Made by a program: the position numbers and the translations under genes. Below the pieces are notes generated by a model. It was not told the DNA's origin. It saw nothing but the letters and a program-made list of their open reading frames with translations, and did not search any database. DNA of 64,000 nucleotides from UBA2137 sp963740205 (lineage in GTDB: Bacteria; Pseudomonadota; Alphaproteobacteria; Micavibrionales; Micavibrionaceae): the NCBI GenBank assembly GCA_963740205.1, contig CAVUDD010000002.1, positions 558,001-622,000 on the forward strand. The letters run 5' to 3'. Shown here one piece after another: positions 28,171-37,564 of this stretch; position 1 is the stretch's first letter; each line of letters opens with the position of its first letter.

Positions 28171-29535
28171 TTAAGCTTCGGCAATCGTTTTAACATTTAC
28201 AAATTCGTGAATACCCTCAGAGCCTAATTCGCGTCCATATCCTGATGCTTTGACGCCACCGAACGGCAATCGAGGATCAGAAGCAACAATCGTATTAATG
28301 AATGTGCTGCCCGCATCTAGATGTTTAACGGCATAGCCCTTTTCAGTCTCGTCTTGCGTAAAAATAGCAGAACCCAGTCCAAAGCGTGTAATATTGCCTA
28401 AAATAACAGCTTCCTCCAGGCTAGATACTTTGAAAAGACAAGCTACTGGGCCGAACAATTCCTCTGTATAGGCTGGTGCATCCTCTGGGATATCCTCCAT
28501 AATACCAGGCGAGACAAAATAACCTTTTTGTTTGAGGCGTTTGCCACCAACTAATAATTTCGCACCTTTTTTAACTGTTTCATCGACTTGCTCTGCAAGT
28601 TCGTCTGCAATTTGTGCGGTGGCGAGTGGCCCTATATCGGTCTCCTTATCAAGAGGATCACCAACTTTAAGTTTTTCAAATTCTTCGACAAAGCGTTTTT
28701 TGAATTCGTCATAAATGGCGGCATGCACAATGAAGCGTTTGGCAGCAATACAGGATTGTCCGTTATTTTGTGTGCGTCCCTTAACCGCCATTTCAATGGC
28801 GTTGTCCATATCGGCGGTCGGCATAACGATGAAGGGGTCAGACCCACCAAGTTCGAGAACGGTCTTTTTGATATTATTGCCCGATAATGAGGCCACCGCC
28901 CGCCCCGCGCCTTCGGAACCAGTCAATGTTGCTGCGCGAACACGATTATCTTTAAGAATTTCCTCAACCTTATCCGAACCAATAAGCAATGTCTGAAATT
29001 CGTGGGCATCAAAGCCTGCTTCTCTATAAATTTCTTCGATAAGAAGTGCTGTCTGAGGAACATTCGAGGCATGTTTTAAAATGGCTGTATTCCCAGCCAT
29101 TAATGCAGGGGCGGCAAATCTAATAACTTGCCACATGGGGAAATTCCAAGGCATGACGGCTAGAATAGGCCCTATAGGAAGATATGTAACATAGGATTTT
29201 TTATTATCCGTTTTAACTTGTTTGTCGCTTAAAAACTTTTCTGCATTTTCAGCGTAAAATCTGCATACCCACGCGCATTTATCAGCCTCGGCTTTTGCTT
29301 GTGCTATGGGTTTGCCCATCTCTTGTGTCATTAATTGGGCATACTTATCGGCATTTTTTTCGAGAATATCTGCGACTTTGTTCATTTTAACTGCGCGCTG
29401 TTTAAATGTCTGTGCCTTTTGGTGTGTAAAGGCCTGAACAGAGCGCTCGATCGCGTCTTGAACATAAGTTTCACTATGTTCGTTGAATTCCTTGAGAGTT
29501 TCTTCAGTGGTAGGATTTATGCTTTTTATGCTCAT
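28171..29535 (-). CDS. Succinate-semialdehyde dehydrogenase-like aldehyde dehydrogenase
   Basis: The 454-residue protein carries the ALDH fold: cofactor-binding TGSEGAGRAVAS, general base in LELGGSDPFIV and the catalytic cysteine in NNGQSCIAAKRFIV. It ends FGGVKASGYGRELGSEG. The short length and the N-terminus (SINPTTEETL) match the NAD(P)-dependent succinate-semialdehyde dehydrogenase subgroup, which oxidises succinate semialdehyde to succinate in the GABA shunt; related aldehydes are possible. ATG at 29535 is preferred over an upstream start. It overlaps the end of the HTH gene by 32 bases, so the two are probably cotranscribed. Confidence 0.9.
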   Translation of the reverse strand: MSIKSINPTTEETLKEFNEHSETYVQDAIERSVQAFTHQKAQTFKQRAVKMNKVADILEKNADKYAQLMTQEMGKPIAQAKAEADKCAWVCRFYAENAEKFLSDKQVKTDNKKSYVTYLPIGPILAVMPWNFPMWQVIRFAAPALMAGNTAILKHASNVPQTALLIEEIYREAGFDAHEFQTLLIGSDKVEEILKDNRVRAATLTGSEGAGRAVASLSGNNIKKTVLELGGSDPFIVMPTADMDNAIEMAVKGRTQNNGQSCIAAKRFIVHAAIYDEFKKRFVEEFEKLKVGDPLDKETDIGPLATAQIADELAEQVDETVKKGAKLLVGGKRLKQKGYFVSPGIMEDIPEDAPAYTEELFGPVACLFKVSSLEEAVILGNITRFGLGSAIFTQDETEKGYAVKHLDAGSTFINTIVASDPRLPFGGVKASGYGRELGSEGIHEFVNVKTIAEA

Positions 29536-29767
29536 GAAAATTTTGGCTCTCTTCGTTGAAATCGGCGTTTTCGAAAAACAAGTCATACTCTAAATTGTAA
29601 AATAGACATAGCTTTTCAACGTGCTCGAGCGGGATATCGTTCCGTGCCTCTTCGTAACTTTTGATTTTGTCGGCATCTACATCAAGCAGAGTTGCAAGAG
29701 ACTGGCGTGTTAAGCCCAGCTTTATCCTGATTTGCTTAAGATTTTGTCCGTATTTTGGTGCACTCAT
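29504..29767 (-). CDS. XRE-like HTH protein (87 aa)
   Basis: The 87-residue protein has a Cro/C1-type helix-turn-helix (LKQIRIKLGLTRQSLATLLDVDADKIKSYEE, split by the usual turn) followed by PLEHVEKLCLFYNLEYDLFFE and an acidic, His-rich tail. It is divergent from the S24-like regulator with about 73 bases between starts. It overlaps the start of the aldehyde dehydrogenase gene downstream, so it may regulate that gene. ATG 29767 is chosen because the upstream in-frame extension lies over the divergent gene and reads as random sequence. Confidence 0.8.
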   Translation of the reverse strand: MSAPKYGQNLKQIRIKLGLTRQSLATLLDVDADKIKSYEEARNDIPLEHVEKLCLFYNLEYDLFFENADFNEESQNFHEHKKHKSYH

Positions 29768-29840
29768 AGCATTACTTTCTACTTTAGAAATATATACTTT
29801 CTTTTTTAGCAATATGATTTCCTTTTTACAACAGCATAAT

Positions 29841-30452
29841 ATGTTTATGGATCGCCAATGGCTACAAGCCCAGTTCAAATTACACCCCGATAAAAAGAAG
29901 GCAGACCTTGCACATTTGCTTGGGCTTGAAGCCCCCGCTATAAGTAAAATCCTTGCTGGTACACGCGATATCAAGGCACGCGAGTATATTGAAATGCGCT
30001 CCTTTTTCGGATTACCCAATGATGGTGCAAAAAGTCTTGAAAGGCGAGGACACACCATACATTCGTATGTCTCTCAAAACCAGAATTTGCAGGATAGATA
30101 TCATGCTCAAGAAAATAGCTGGATTATTCCCTCTCAACATTTACCTGACAGAATAGAGAAGAACTCGGATAATTTGAGAATTTTCAAAATCGAGGATGAT
30201 GCGATGACACCCGATTTTAAAAAGGGCACGTTTGTTTTGCTTGATACCTCGCTAAAAATGCCTTCACCGCCTGGTGTTTTCCTAATTTCGGACGGCGTTG
30301 GGGAAATTGTCAGACGTTGTACCCTTGCCGCACAAAGCACCCCACCACAATTTAAAATTTCACCCTCGAATAGTGATTATGAGAGTGAAACCATATCGTT
30401 TAAGGAAAATATTATTCTAGGCCGCGTCGTTGCCAAGCTCGAATGGATATAA
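29841..30452 (+). CDS. S24/LexA-like regulator without the catalytic serine
   Basis: The 203-residue protein has an N-terminal HTH (KKKADLAHLLGLEAPAISKILAG) and a C-terminal S24-like domain (FKIEDDAMTPDFKKGTFVLL, GVFLISDGVGEIVRR, ILGRVVAKLEW). In self-cleaving LexA/CI proteins the motif is DSM with serine as nucleophile; here it reads DDAM, so autocleavage is not expected. It is probably a repressor that uses the fold for dimerisation only. ATG at 29841 or 29847 is likely; no good ribosome-binding site is seen. Its 3' end overlaps the convergent cysQ by 36 bases. Confidence 0.83.
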   Translation: MFMDRQWLQAQFKLHPDKKKADLAHLLGLEAPAISKILAGTRDIKAREYIEMRSFFGLPNDGAKSLERRGHTIHSYVSQNQNLQDRYHAQENSWIIPSQHLPDRIEKNSDNLRIFKIEDDAMTPDFKKGTFVLLDTSLKMPSPPGVFLISDGVGEIVRRCTLAAQSTPPQFKISPSNSDYESETISFKENIILGRVVAKLEWI

Positions 30453-31277
30453 ATCACCAGACCACGCCAAAAATTCGGGATTAAGAAATTTATTGGCTGC
30501 TTTGCGATAAACAAGAGGCTTGTTGTTCGTGTCGGTAAGAATACCACCAGCAGAACGTAAAACCGCATCAGCAGCAGCTGTATCCCATTCACATGTAGGG
30601 CCAAAACGTGGATACATATCAGCCTTTCCAGCAGCAACTGCGCAAATCTTAAGTGAACTTCCACGCTTTACCAGTTTTTTGACCTTGTAGTCATTCAAAA
30701 AATTATCAAGTTTTTCACCGCTACCATGACTTTTACTGGCCACAACGGTAATACCCTCTGTCGGTGCCTTACGCGTACGTATAGATTTTTCTGAATCTGT
30801 ATCCTCCATCCAGCGTAGCGCAGTCCCCTCACCCCATCCAGCGTATAACTCGCCGTGCACTGGCGCATAAACAACCCCTAGAACAGGTCTATCGTCTTCT
30901 ATGAGGGCAATATTAACTGTGTAATCACCACTACCAGAAATAAATTCCTTGGTGCCATCCAAGGGGTCAACACACCAATAAAATCTTTCACCAGACAGAT
31001 CAGGGCATTTACCTTCGCTTGCGGCTTCCTCACCAACCACTGGCACATCAGGTAAAATATTCTTAAGGGCATTTGTAATATAAATTTCAGCTTTTTGGTC
31101 AGCTTGCGTTACTGGCGAGCCATCATCCTTGATGTCCGAATTTGAAAAACCACCTTCATCAAAATAAGCGAGTGTTATTTCACCAGCCTCAATAGCAATA
31201 CGGCGAACCTGATTACACAAAGCCTGTTTATGTTTAAGGAGCGGGTGTAAATCAGACGGCAAGGGCTTTTTCTCCAT
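30417..31277 (-). CDS. cysQ: 3'(2'),5'-bisphosphate nucleotidase CysQ
   Basis: The 286-residue protein belongs to the inositol-monophosphatase fold: VGEEAASEGK (metal ligand Glu), WCVDPLDGTKEFISG (signature Asp-Pro-x-Asp-Gly-Thr), then SHGSG and CEWDTAAADAVL (second signature). CysQ hydrolyses PAP, the by-product of PAPS use, to AMP and phosphate. It is the last gene of ugd-cysD-cysNC-cysQ and overlaps the 3' end of cysNC by 26 bases. ATG at 31277 is my choice; a GTG at 31298 is an in-frame alternative. Confidence 0.92.
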   Translation of the reverse strand: MEKKPLPSDLHPLLKHKQALCNQVRRIAIEAGEITLAYFDEGGFSNSDIKDDGSPVTQADQKAEIYITNALKNILPDVPVVGEEAASEGKCPDLSGERFYWCVDPLDGTKEFISGSGDYTVNIALIEDDRPVLGVVYAPVHGELYAGWGEGTALRWMEDTDSEKSIRTRKAPTEGITVVASKSHGSGEKLDNFLNDYKVKKLVKRGSSLKICAVAAGKADMYPRFGPTCEWDTAAADAVLRSAGGILTDTNNKPLVYRKAANKFLNPEFLAWSGDLYPFELGNDAA

Positions 31278-33214
31278 TGGCTTTATTGTCCTGCTCACCT
31301 TTTTGATACGCAGCGTTTTGCTCTATATAGTCAACAATCTGATGAATACATGTTTCTATATCGTTTTTCTCTGTATCAACCACTAAGTCAGGGTTTTCGG
31401 GCGGCTCATAAGGTGAATCAATCCCTGTAAATTGCTTGATTTCACCTCTACGAGCTTTTTTGTACAGACCTTTTGGATCACGATTTTCACATGCCTCTAG
31501 AGAAGCCTTGATATAAATTTCATGGAAATGTTCCGGTTTTACATCACGTGCGCGCTTCCTGTCAGAGCGATAAGGCGAAATAAATGCCGAGATACACAAA
31601 ACACCTGCATCCGCGACTAAGGCTGAAACCTCGGAGACACGGCGAATATTTTCTGCGCGATCATCTGGAGAAAAGCCCAAATCAGCGTTCAACCCATGAC
31701 GTACGTTATCACCATCAAGTACATATGTTTGATATTCACGGCGGAATAATTCCTGCTCGACCTTCATTGCCAAAGTAGATTTGCCAGATCCAGAAAGCCC
31801 AGTAAACCAGTAGACTCCTCCGTGATAGCCATTACGCTCTGCACGTTTTTCATGACTTAAAAGATGGTCAACTTTATAAATATTTTCTGATTTAGGTGTG
31901 ACAAGGCGACGTTGATCTGCATAGCCATCCATGAATACTGTGCCACCACCAACAACAGCATCAGAATTATACAATACGATACGTCCCGTCTTTTGATTGT
32001 CAATATAAGCATCAATGGGTATAAGGTCGCGTACACGTATTGTAACCTTAGCCACCTGATTTTTTTCTACCTTATTGCAATCAGTAAGCTCGGAAAGGTC
32101 TTCTGTATCAATCATTTGATCAATAGATTGAATAGTTGCATTCAACTCCGAGGAATGAACACGCAATTTATAGGTATCACCAACTTTGAGGGGGTTTTTT
32201 GACAACCAAAATAAATGCGCGCGGAAAACATTCGATAATAAAGGTGCCTTATCTTCATGACTGGCAACATGTCCACGCTCTACAAAAACAGGCTTATCCA
32301 GAGTAATACCTACCGACTGGCCAGCATGCGCTTCTACTTTTTCAATATCGTTCTCAGGCCAGAGACTCAATGGATTGTATTTTTGCTGTTTCGTTAGTCG
32401 GTGAGAATAAGAGCGTATCACCTTTTCGCAATATACCACTCTCTATGCGTCCAACCAGAATCCGTTTTTCTTTAACACGGTACACATCCTGAATAGGGAA
32501 TCTTAAAGGACGCGCAACAGGTGCGCCTCTTGGCTCTACTGACTCCAATAACTCGATTAGAGTTTTTCCTGTAAACCATTCCATATGCTCGGCTGGTTCT
32601 AAGATGTTACGACCATGACGGGCAGAAATTGGTAAAATATCAGTGGCACTGATATTTAACCCCGCAAGAAAATGCACTACCTCTTTTGCGACCTCCTCAA
32701 ATCTACCTTTTGAAAAATCAACCTTATCAATCTTATTAATAACAACCGAGACCTGACGAATACCAATCAGACTTAAAAGATATGCATGACGGCGTGTTTG
32801 TTCCTGTAAGCCCTCTTCCGCATCAACCACAAGTATTGCAGCGTCAGCCTGCGCAGCACCAGAAATCATATTTTTTAGAAATTCAGTGTGACCTGGCGCA
32901 TCGATAATCACAAAGTCACGATTTTTGGTAGAGAAATTAATCTGCGTTGTGTCAATAGTAATGGCTTGGTCACGCTCAGCCTGAAATGCATCCAGTAAAT
33001 AAGACCATTCTATAACATCCCCACGTTTTTTAGAGGCTTTCATTACCTCTTCCAACTTACCATCGGGCAGGCTGTTCGTATCATGCAACAAACGACCTAT
33101 GAGTGTTGATTTTCCGTGATCTACGTGTCCGACAATAACAATGCGAATTTTTTCTGCGCCTAGATTGACATCAGGATCTTTTTTATCTGTTTTTCTTCTA
33201 TTCTTGTTAACCAT
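31252..33214 (-). CDS. cysNC: Bifunctional sulfate adenylyltransferase subunit 1 / APS kinase (frameshifted)
   Basis: Across an extra base near 32361-32366 the gene gives a 653-residue CysN-CysC fusion. The CysN GTPase part shows GHVDHGKSTLIGRLL, DAPGHTEF and NKID, followed after the shift by WPENDIEKVEAHAGQSVGI and the EF-Tu-like domains 2 and 3. The APS kinase part starts about residue 450 with GLSGSGKSTLA and contains DGDNVRHGLN and FISPYRSDR. With CysD it makes APS from sulfate and ATP, then phosphorylates it to PAPS. The join falls between KIQSIES and WPEND, exactly as in intact homologues, so a sequencing insertion is likely. Confidence 0.92.
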
Positions 33215-33222
33215 AATTTTGC

Positions 33223-34023
33223 CTACATATACCCGCGTGTTCTTAAAGTCTCAAAACTACTTTCGCTTTCGGTATCCATCGTCCGCCCCGAACGCTCAGA
33301 TGTTTTCGTTGTCAACAATTCCTCTATAATTTCATCAATAGTCGAGGCATCGCTATCGACAGGTAACGTGATATTTTTTTCACCTAATGATCGATAACGT
33401 TTTCCATCTATCGAGAAATATAGCGGCACGACGGGAATATTTTCTCGTTGCGTGTAACGCCAAATGTCGATTTCTGTCCAGTTCAGCAATGGATGAATAC
33501 GCAAATGACACCCTTCTGGCACATCGGTTTTATATTGATCCCAAATTTCGGCAGGCTGGTTCTTAAAATCCCAATCACCATGTGTACTTCGTGGTGAAAA
33601 TACGCGCTCTTTTGCGCGCATGGATTGCTCATCCCTACGGATACCTGCAATAACGCCCTTATAGCCATTATTAACCAGAAGATTTTTTAAACCTTCCGTT
33701 TTACGCATTGCAGCACGAGTATTAGGCGGTAATGTTTTATCCATGTCTTCTTCTGGAGGACACATTTCGACTTTAAGGTTCAAATCCCAATCTTTAACAA
33801 TCTGATCACGAAACGTATAAACCTCGTCCAGCTCCATTTCGGTATCCAATTGCACGACTGGAAAAGGAACACTTCCAAAAAACGCTTTGCGTGCCATCCA
33901 GAGCAAAGCATTTGAATCCTTACCAATAGACCAAAGCATAGCCAGCGGATCAACCTTGTTATAGGCCTCCCTCAAAATGTAGATTGTTTCGGCTTCAAGC
34001 CTATCCAGATAACGATTTGACAA
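33223..34023 (-). CDS. cysD: Sulfate adenylyltransferase subunit 2 (CysD)
   Basis: The 266-residue PP-loop protein has SIGKDSNALLWMARKAF (PP motif), RRDEQSMRAKERVFSPR and HPLLNWTEIDIW, with the C-terminus ESSFETLRTRGYM typical of CysD. It adenylates sulfate while CysN hydrolyses GTP. The start is TTG at 34023 with AAGGA in front. It lies 16 bases after ugd and eight before cysNC in one operon. It is somewhat shorter at the N-terminus than the enterobacterial enzyme but keeps all motifs. Confidence 0.94.
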   Translation of the reverse strand: MSNRYLDRLEAETIYILREAYNKVDPLAMLWSIGKDSNALLWMARKAFFGSVPFPVVQLDTEMELDEVYTFRDQIVKDWDLNLKVEMCPPEEDMDKTLPPNTRAAMRKTEGLKNLLVNNGYKGVIAGIRRDEQSMRAKERVFSPRSTHGDWDFKNQPAEIWDQYKTDVPEGCHLRIHPLLNWTEIDIWRYTQRENIPVVPLYFSIDGKRYRSLGEKNITLPVDSDASTIDEIIEELLTTKTSERSGRTMDTESESSFETLRTRGYM

Positions 34024-34039
34024 GTACCCGTCCTTAATT

Positions 34040-35383
34040 CTATGCGCTTACAACTTTTAAATTTTTTCCATCAGGCAAAATTTCAGTGCGTCCAATAGAA
34101 ACGTAATGAAAGCCGTGCTTCTTAACATCTGGAATCTTATAGATATTGCGCAAGTCAATCAATCGTGGTGACGCCATAATTTCCTTCAATTTTTCAAGGT
34201 GAAGTCCGCGATACTCATTCCATTCGGTTAAAATAACCAAGGCATCCGCCTCTTTTGCCGCTTCATAAGGATCGCTTGCCCAGTCCACTTCAAGGTGTTT
34301 GGAAGCTTCCTCTTGTGCAATTGGATCATGTGCAGTGACCTTTGCTCCTGCTTTTTGCAATGCGGGAATAACAATTAATGATGGTGCTTCTCGAACATCA
34401 TCTGTATTTGGTTTAAAGGAAACACCAAGAACAGCGATTTTCTTACCCTCTACACTGCCACCGCATGCCATAATGATACGATCAGCCATATCCTTTTGAC
34501 GTTGATAGTTCACCTTCACAACTGTTTCAACAATGGTCTGAGGCGCGCCATATTTCTGCCCTGTCTGGGATAGCGCCAGAGTATCTTTGGGGAAACATGA
34601 GCCACCATAACCTGGGCCAGCATGCAGGAATTTAGAGCCAATACGGCCATCCAACCCCATACCTTTGGCAACATCTTGCACATTGGCACCAGTTTTTTCG
34701 CACAGATTGGCGATTTCATTGATGAAGGTAATCTTAGTCGCCAAAAATGCATTACTTGCATATTTGATAATCTCAGAGCTTTCTGGTGTTGTCACAACCA
34801 TTGGCACTTCATTGATAAAGAGTGGGCGGTAAAGTTTACGCATAACTTCGGCACTACGCTCAGAGTCTGTTCCTACAACAACACGGTCAGGGCGCATAAA
34901 GTCATTAATAGCAGCACCTTCACGCAAGAATTCAGGGTTTGAACACACACCGAAATCTGCATCAGGGTTTTCTTCACGCATAATTTTATCAACTTCGCGC
35001 GCCGTTCCCACAGGAACAGTTGATTTGTTTACAATAACTGTAAATTGATTGAGGTTTTGCGCGATTTGTCTCGCAGCTTGGTGAACATAGGTTAAATCAG
35101 CATGACCATCTTCTTCACGAGGAGGCGTTCCAACCGCTATAAACACGGCATCCATGTTCTGAACACCGTCTTTAATATTAGTTGAGAAAGACAAACGCTT
35201 TGCATCGACCTGCTTTTTAACCAAGTCATCAAGTCCTGGTTCATAAATCGGAATAATACCGTTCTTTAAGCCCTCGATTTTTGCTTCATTAGTATCAATA
35301 CATGTGACCTGGTGACCAAATTCTGCAAAGCACGTTCCCGATACCAAGCCCACATAACCAGTGCCAATAACTCCAATTTGCAT
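34040..35383 (-). CDS. ugd: UDP-glucose 6-dehydrogenase
   Basis: The 447-residue protein has the N-terminal Rossmann motif GVIGTGYVGLVSG, the switch VGTPPREEDGHADL, central KYASNAFLATKI with the dimerisation helix, the catalytic cysteine in GYGGSCFPKDTLAL and the C-terminal Rossmann VLGVSFKPNTDD. It oxidises UDP-glucose to UDP-glucuronate with two NAD+. A GGAG site precedes the ATG. It heads an operon with cysD, cysNC and cysQ, an association pointing to sulfated, uronate-containing polysaccharide rather than cysteine synthesis alone (inference). Confidence 0.96.
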   Translation of the reverse strand: MQIGVIGTGYVGLVSGTCFAEFGHQVTCIDTNEAKIEGLKNGIIPIYEPGLDDLVKKQVDAKRLSFSTNIKDGVQNMDAVFIAVGTPPREEDGHADLTYVHQAARQIAQNLNQFTVIVNKSTVPVGTAREVDKIMREENPDADFGVCSNPEFLREGAAINDFMRPDRVVVGTDSERSAEVMRKLYRPLFINEVPMVVTTPESSEIIKYASNAFLATKITFINEIANLCEKTGANVQDVAKGMGLDGRIGSKFLHAGPGYGGSCFPKDTLALSQTGQKYGAPQTIVETVVKVNYQRQKDMADRIIMACGGSVEGKKIAVLGVSFKPNTDDVREAPSLIVIPALQKAGAKVTAHDPIAQEEASKHLEVDWASDPYEAAKEADALVILTEWNEYRGLHLEKLKEIMASPRLIDLRNIYKIPDVKKHGFHYVSIGRTEILPDGKNLKVVSA

Positions 35384-35537
35384 TTATTCTTCTCCAAATG
35401 GTTAAATCTCTTGATTACGGTGTTAAAGGAAAGGCACATGAAAATAAAGTCAAAAGAGCCTTTTTCCTTTGATAAGAATTGTATAAGATAGCTCAACTTT
35501 TCAAATTCACGCCGAACAAAAACGGATAGATTTTACC

Positions 35538-36299
35538 ATGACAAAAGACAACAAAAAGACAGCAGACAATTCAAATCAGGGCATGCCTCTTTTTTATTCT
35601 AACCCTGTACCTTTGGATTCAGAAAAACATGTTGAATGGGGTCTCAAGAAAGATTTCGGGCTCAGTTTTACTTCTGGCGTCAATGCCGTGCCTATCAACT
35701 TGATTGAATTCCCACAAATTTGTCATTTCTATCCTATCGCCTTCTCACCTGATGAAACGGCAACACCTGTGGCCATTATGGGTCTTCGTGACAATGAGAA
35801 CTTGTTTGTTGACGCTAAAGGAAATTGGGCGCCCAGCACTTATGTCCCTGCCTATATCCGCAGGTATCCATTTATCTTTTCTGAAATGCCCAATACAGAC
35901 CAATTAACATTATGTGTTGATGCAAATGATAAAATTGTCGGTGAAAAACAAGAAATGAAGTTTTTTGAAGAAAAGGGTAAGCCCAGCGCGCTTGCACAAA
36001 ATGCGCTAGAGTTTTGTAAATCCTATCATGCAGCAGCGCAACAAACAGTCGATTTTGGAAAGGCTCTAAACGATAGTGGTTTATTGATTGAGCGTGCAGC
36101 CGAAATCAAAACCCCTGACAATAAAACAATCAACTTTGCTGGCTTCCGCATAATCGATGAAGAGAAATTGGCAAAACTAGATGACAAGGCGTTCTTGGAA
36201 TTCAGATCCAAGTCATGGCTGCCTTTCATGTACGCACACCTGTTTAGCGGCGCACAATGGCAAAACCTGACCCGCTTACTTCAAACCAAAATGAAGTAA
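35538..36299 (+). CDS. SapC family protein
   Basis: The 253-residue protein matches the SapC family: PLFYSNPVPLDSEKH near the start, then VPINLIEFPQICHFYPIAF, VAIMGLRDNENLFVD and VPAYIRRYPFIF, with the conserved end LPFMYAHLFSGAQWQNLTRL. SapC was named for S-layer-linked genes in Campylobacter, but its molecular function is not known to me; in alphaproteobacteria it often stands alone. No ribosome-binding site is obvious. A clear intrinsic terminator follows, so the gene is probably monocistronic. Confidence 0.9.
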   Translation: MTKDNKKTADNSNQGMPLFYSNPVPLDSEKHVEWGLKKDFGLSFTSGVNAVPINLIEFPQICHFYPIAFSPDETATPVAIMGLRDNENLFVDAKGNWAPSTYVPAYIRRYPFIFSEMPNTDQLTLCVDANDKIVGEKQEMKFFEEKGKPSALAQNALEFCKSYHAAAQQTVDFGKALNDSGLLIERAAEIKTPDNKTINFAGFRIIDEEKLAKLDDKAFLEFRSKSWLPFMYAHLFSGAQWQNLTRLLQTKMK

Positions 36300-36352
36300 C
36301 GTATCATTTGTGACCTTATAATGGGTCATGTGACATAATTAAATGTGAATGA

Positions 36353-36386
36353 AACGATTCAAGTTGTTGCCTTGGATCGTTTTTTT
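36353..36386 (+). terminator. Rho-independent terminator after the sapC-like gene
   Basis: AACGATTCAAG and CTTGGATCGTT pair as an 11-bp stem (one T:G wobble) around a 7-base loop and are followed by a run of T. A second inverted repeat, TGACC...GGTCA, lies just upstream at about 36311-36328. Confidence 0.9.
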
Positions 36387-36444
36387 ATGGTAAGAAAAAT
36401 GCATATTCGTATCACAATATAGTCAACCGTAAGGGAGAGAACTT

Positions 36445-36981
36445 ATGGCTAAAGTAGGAGCACAACGCGCCGCTGAATTGACAGGTAAGTCAAAATCAAC
36501 AATCCAGCGCGCTATGAAATCAGGAAAGCTATCATTCGAAGTCTTAGACAATAAGCGTCGTGCAATCGATGTTAGTGAATTAGAGCGCGTTTTTGGTCTT
36601 GAGGAAAGCACGCCAAAACAAGACACAGTTGAGGCAGAGCTTCAAAAAGCAAAAGATATTCTTGAGATGGAACGTCTGAAAATGCGTATTCGCTCACTAG
36701 AAGATCAATTGCACACTGCCGAAAAACAAATGGAAGACCTTCGTGGTCAACGTGATCAGTGGCAAAAACAAGCACAGCAGGTTCTTTTGACCAATCAGCA
36801 CACACAAAAACAGGCTGATGACCTTAAAAAAGAGCTCAAAGATCGTGAAGACCGTGCCAGAGCAGCACGTCAAAAACGCATGCAGCAAAACATGCAACGC
36901 CTACAATCGCAAAGTCAAAACCAGAACCAGAGCAATTCCTCGACTTTCTGGGAAAAGGTCACAGGTAAAAAACGTGCTTAA
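36445..36981 (+). CDS. HTH plus long coiled-coil DNA-binding protein (178 aa)
   Basis: A GGGAGAG site precedes the ATG. Residues 1-50 form a helix-turn-helix that reads like an excisionase/MerR- or KfrA-like domain (RAAELTGKSKSTIQRAMKSG, VSELERVFG). Residues 60-150 form an uninterrupted charged coiled coil (EMERLKMRIRSLEDQLHTAE...), and the tail is Q/N/S-rich and basic. This layout is seen in plasmid KfrA-type and other DNA-organising proteins. Function is not established. It stands alone between two terminator-bounded genes. Confidence 0.78.
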   Translation: MAKVGAQRAAELTGKSKSTIQRAMKSGKLSFEVLDNKRRAIDVSELERVFGLEESTPKQDTVEAELQKAKDILEMERLKMRIRSLEDQLHTAEKQMEDLRGQRDQWQKQAQQVLLTNQHTQKQADDLKKELKDREDRARAARQKRMQQNMQRLQSQSQNQNQSNSSTFWEKVTGKKRA

Positions 36982-37027
36982 GTTAATTTAACCTTTTAAA
37001 AATATTCAACATGATAGACTGGCGGGT

Positions 37028-37564
37028 ATGAAAATTTTTCTACCCGCTTTTCTTTGTCTTTTTATAACCTTGCTTGTACCCATGCATGCATTAGCACAAC
37101 CTGTAGATAAAGAGCGCGAGCAAAAGGCCTATCAAGAGGCCGTTGGTATTTACCAACAATGTGCAACCACCTCATATCTTTCAGACTATCATAATTGTAG
37201 CTGTGTAGCGGGGGCATTTTATAACGCACGCCTTGCCGAAGTTACCATGACGAACAAAAGTGAGTTATTAGGCTCTGTTTTGCCGCGATGTCCCGATTTG
37301 CCAAAAATCGCTAGCATCAAATATCAACAATGTGTTGGCTTTGCCCAATTTCAAAGACCCGATAATTATAATGACTATTGCAAATGCTATGGTGCGAGCT
37401 TTGCCAAGGCCTATGAAGGTCTAACCGCGCCGCTCTCTAGAATTGAGTCACAACTCACAAAGTATGCAATGAAAAATTGTAGTCAGGATTACCCACTAAA
37501 ACAGCAGACCCCCGCCGAAAAAAGAGCGACAAGAAAACGTCTTGAAGATGCGATTATGAACTAA
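37028..37564 (+). CDS. Secreted cysteine-containing protein (178 aa)
   Basis: The product has a clear signal peptide (IFLPAFLCLFITLLVPMHALA, cleavage near AQP) and a mature part of about 150 residues with paired cysteines (QQCATTSYLSDYHNCSCVAGAF, KYQQCVGF, NDYCKCYGASF, KNCSQDYP) that look disulfide-bonded. The two C.C pairs suggest a repeated small fold. I recognise no family; a periplasmic or secreted structural protein is likely. Its 3' end overlaps the convergent acyl-CoA dehydrogenase by 11 bases. Confidence 0.78.
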   Translation: MKIFLPAFLCLFITLLVPMHALAQPVDKEREQKAYQEAVGIYQQCATTSYLSDYHNCSCVAGAFYNARLAEVTMTNKSELLGSVLPRCPDLPKIASIKYQQCVGFAQFQRPDNYNDYCKCYGASFAKAYEGLTAPLSRIESQLTKYAMKNCSQDYPLKQQTPAEKRATRKRLEDAIMN

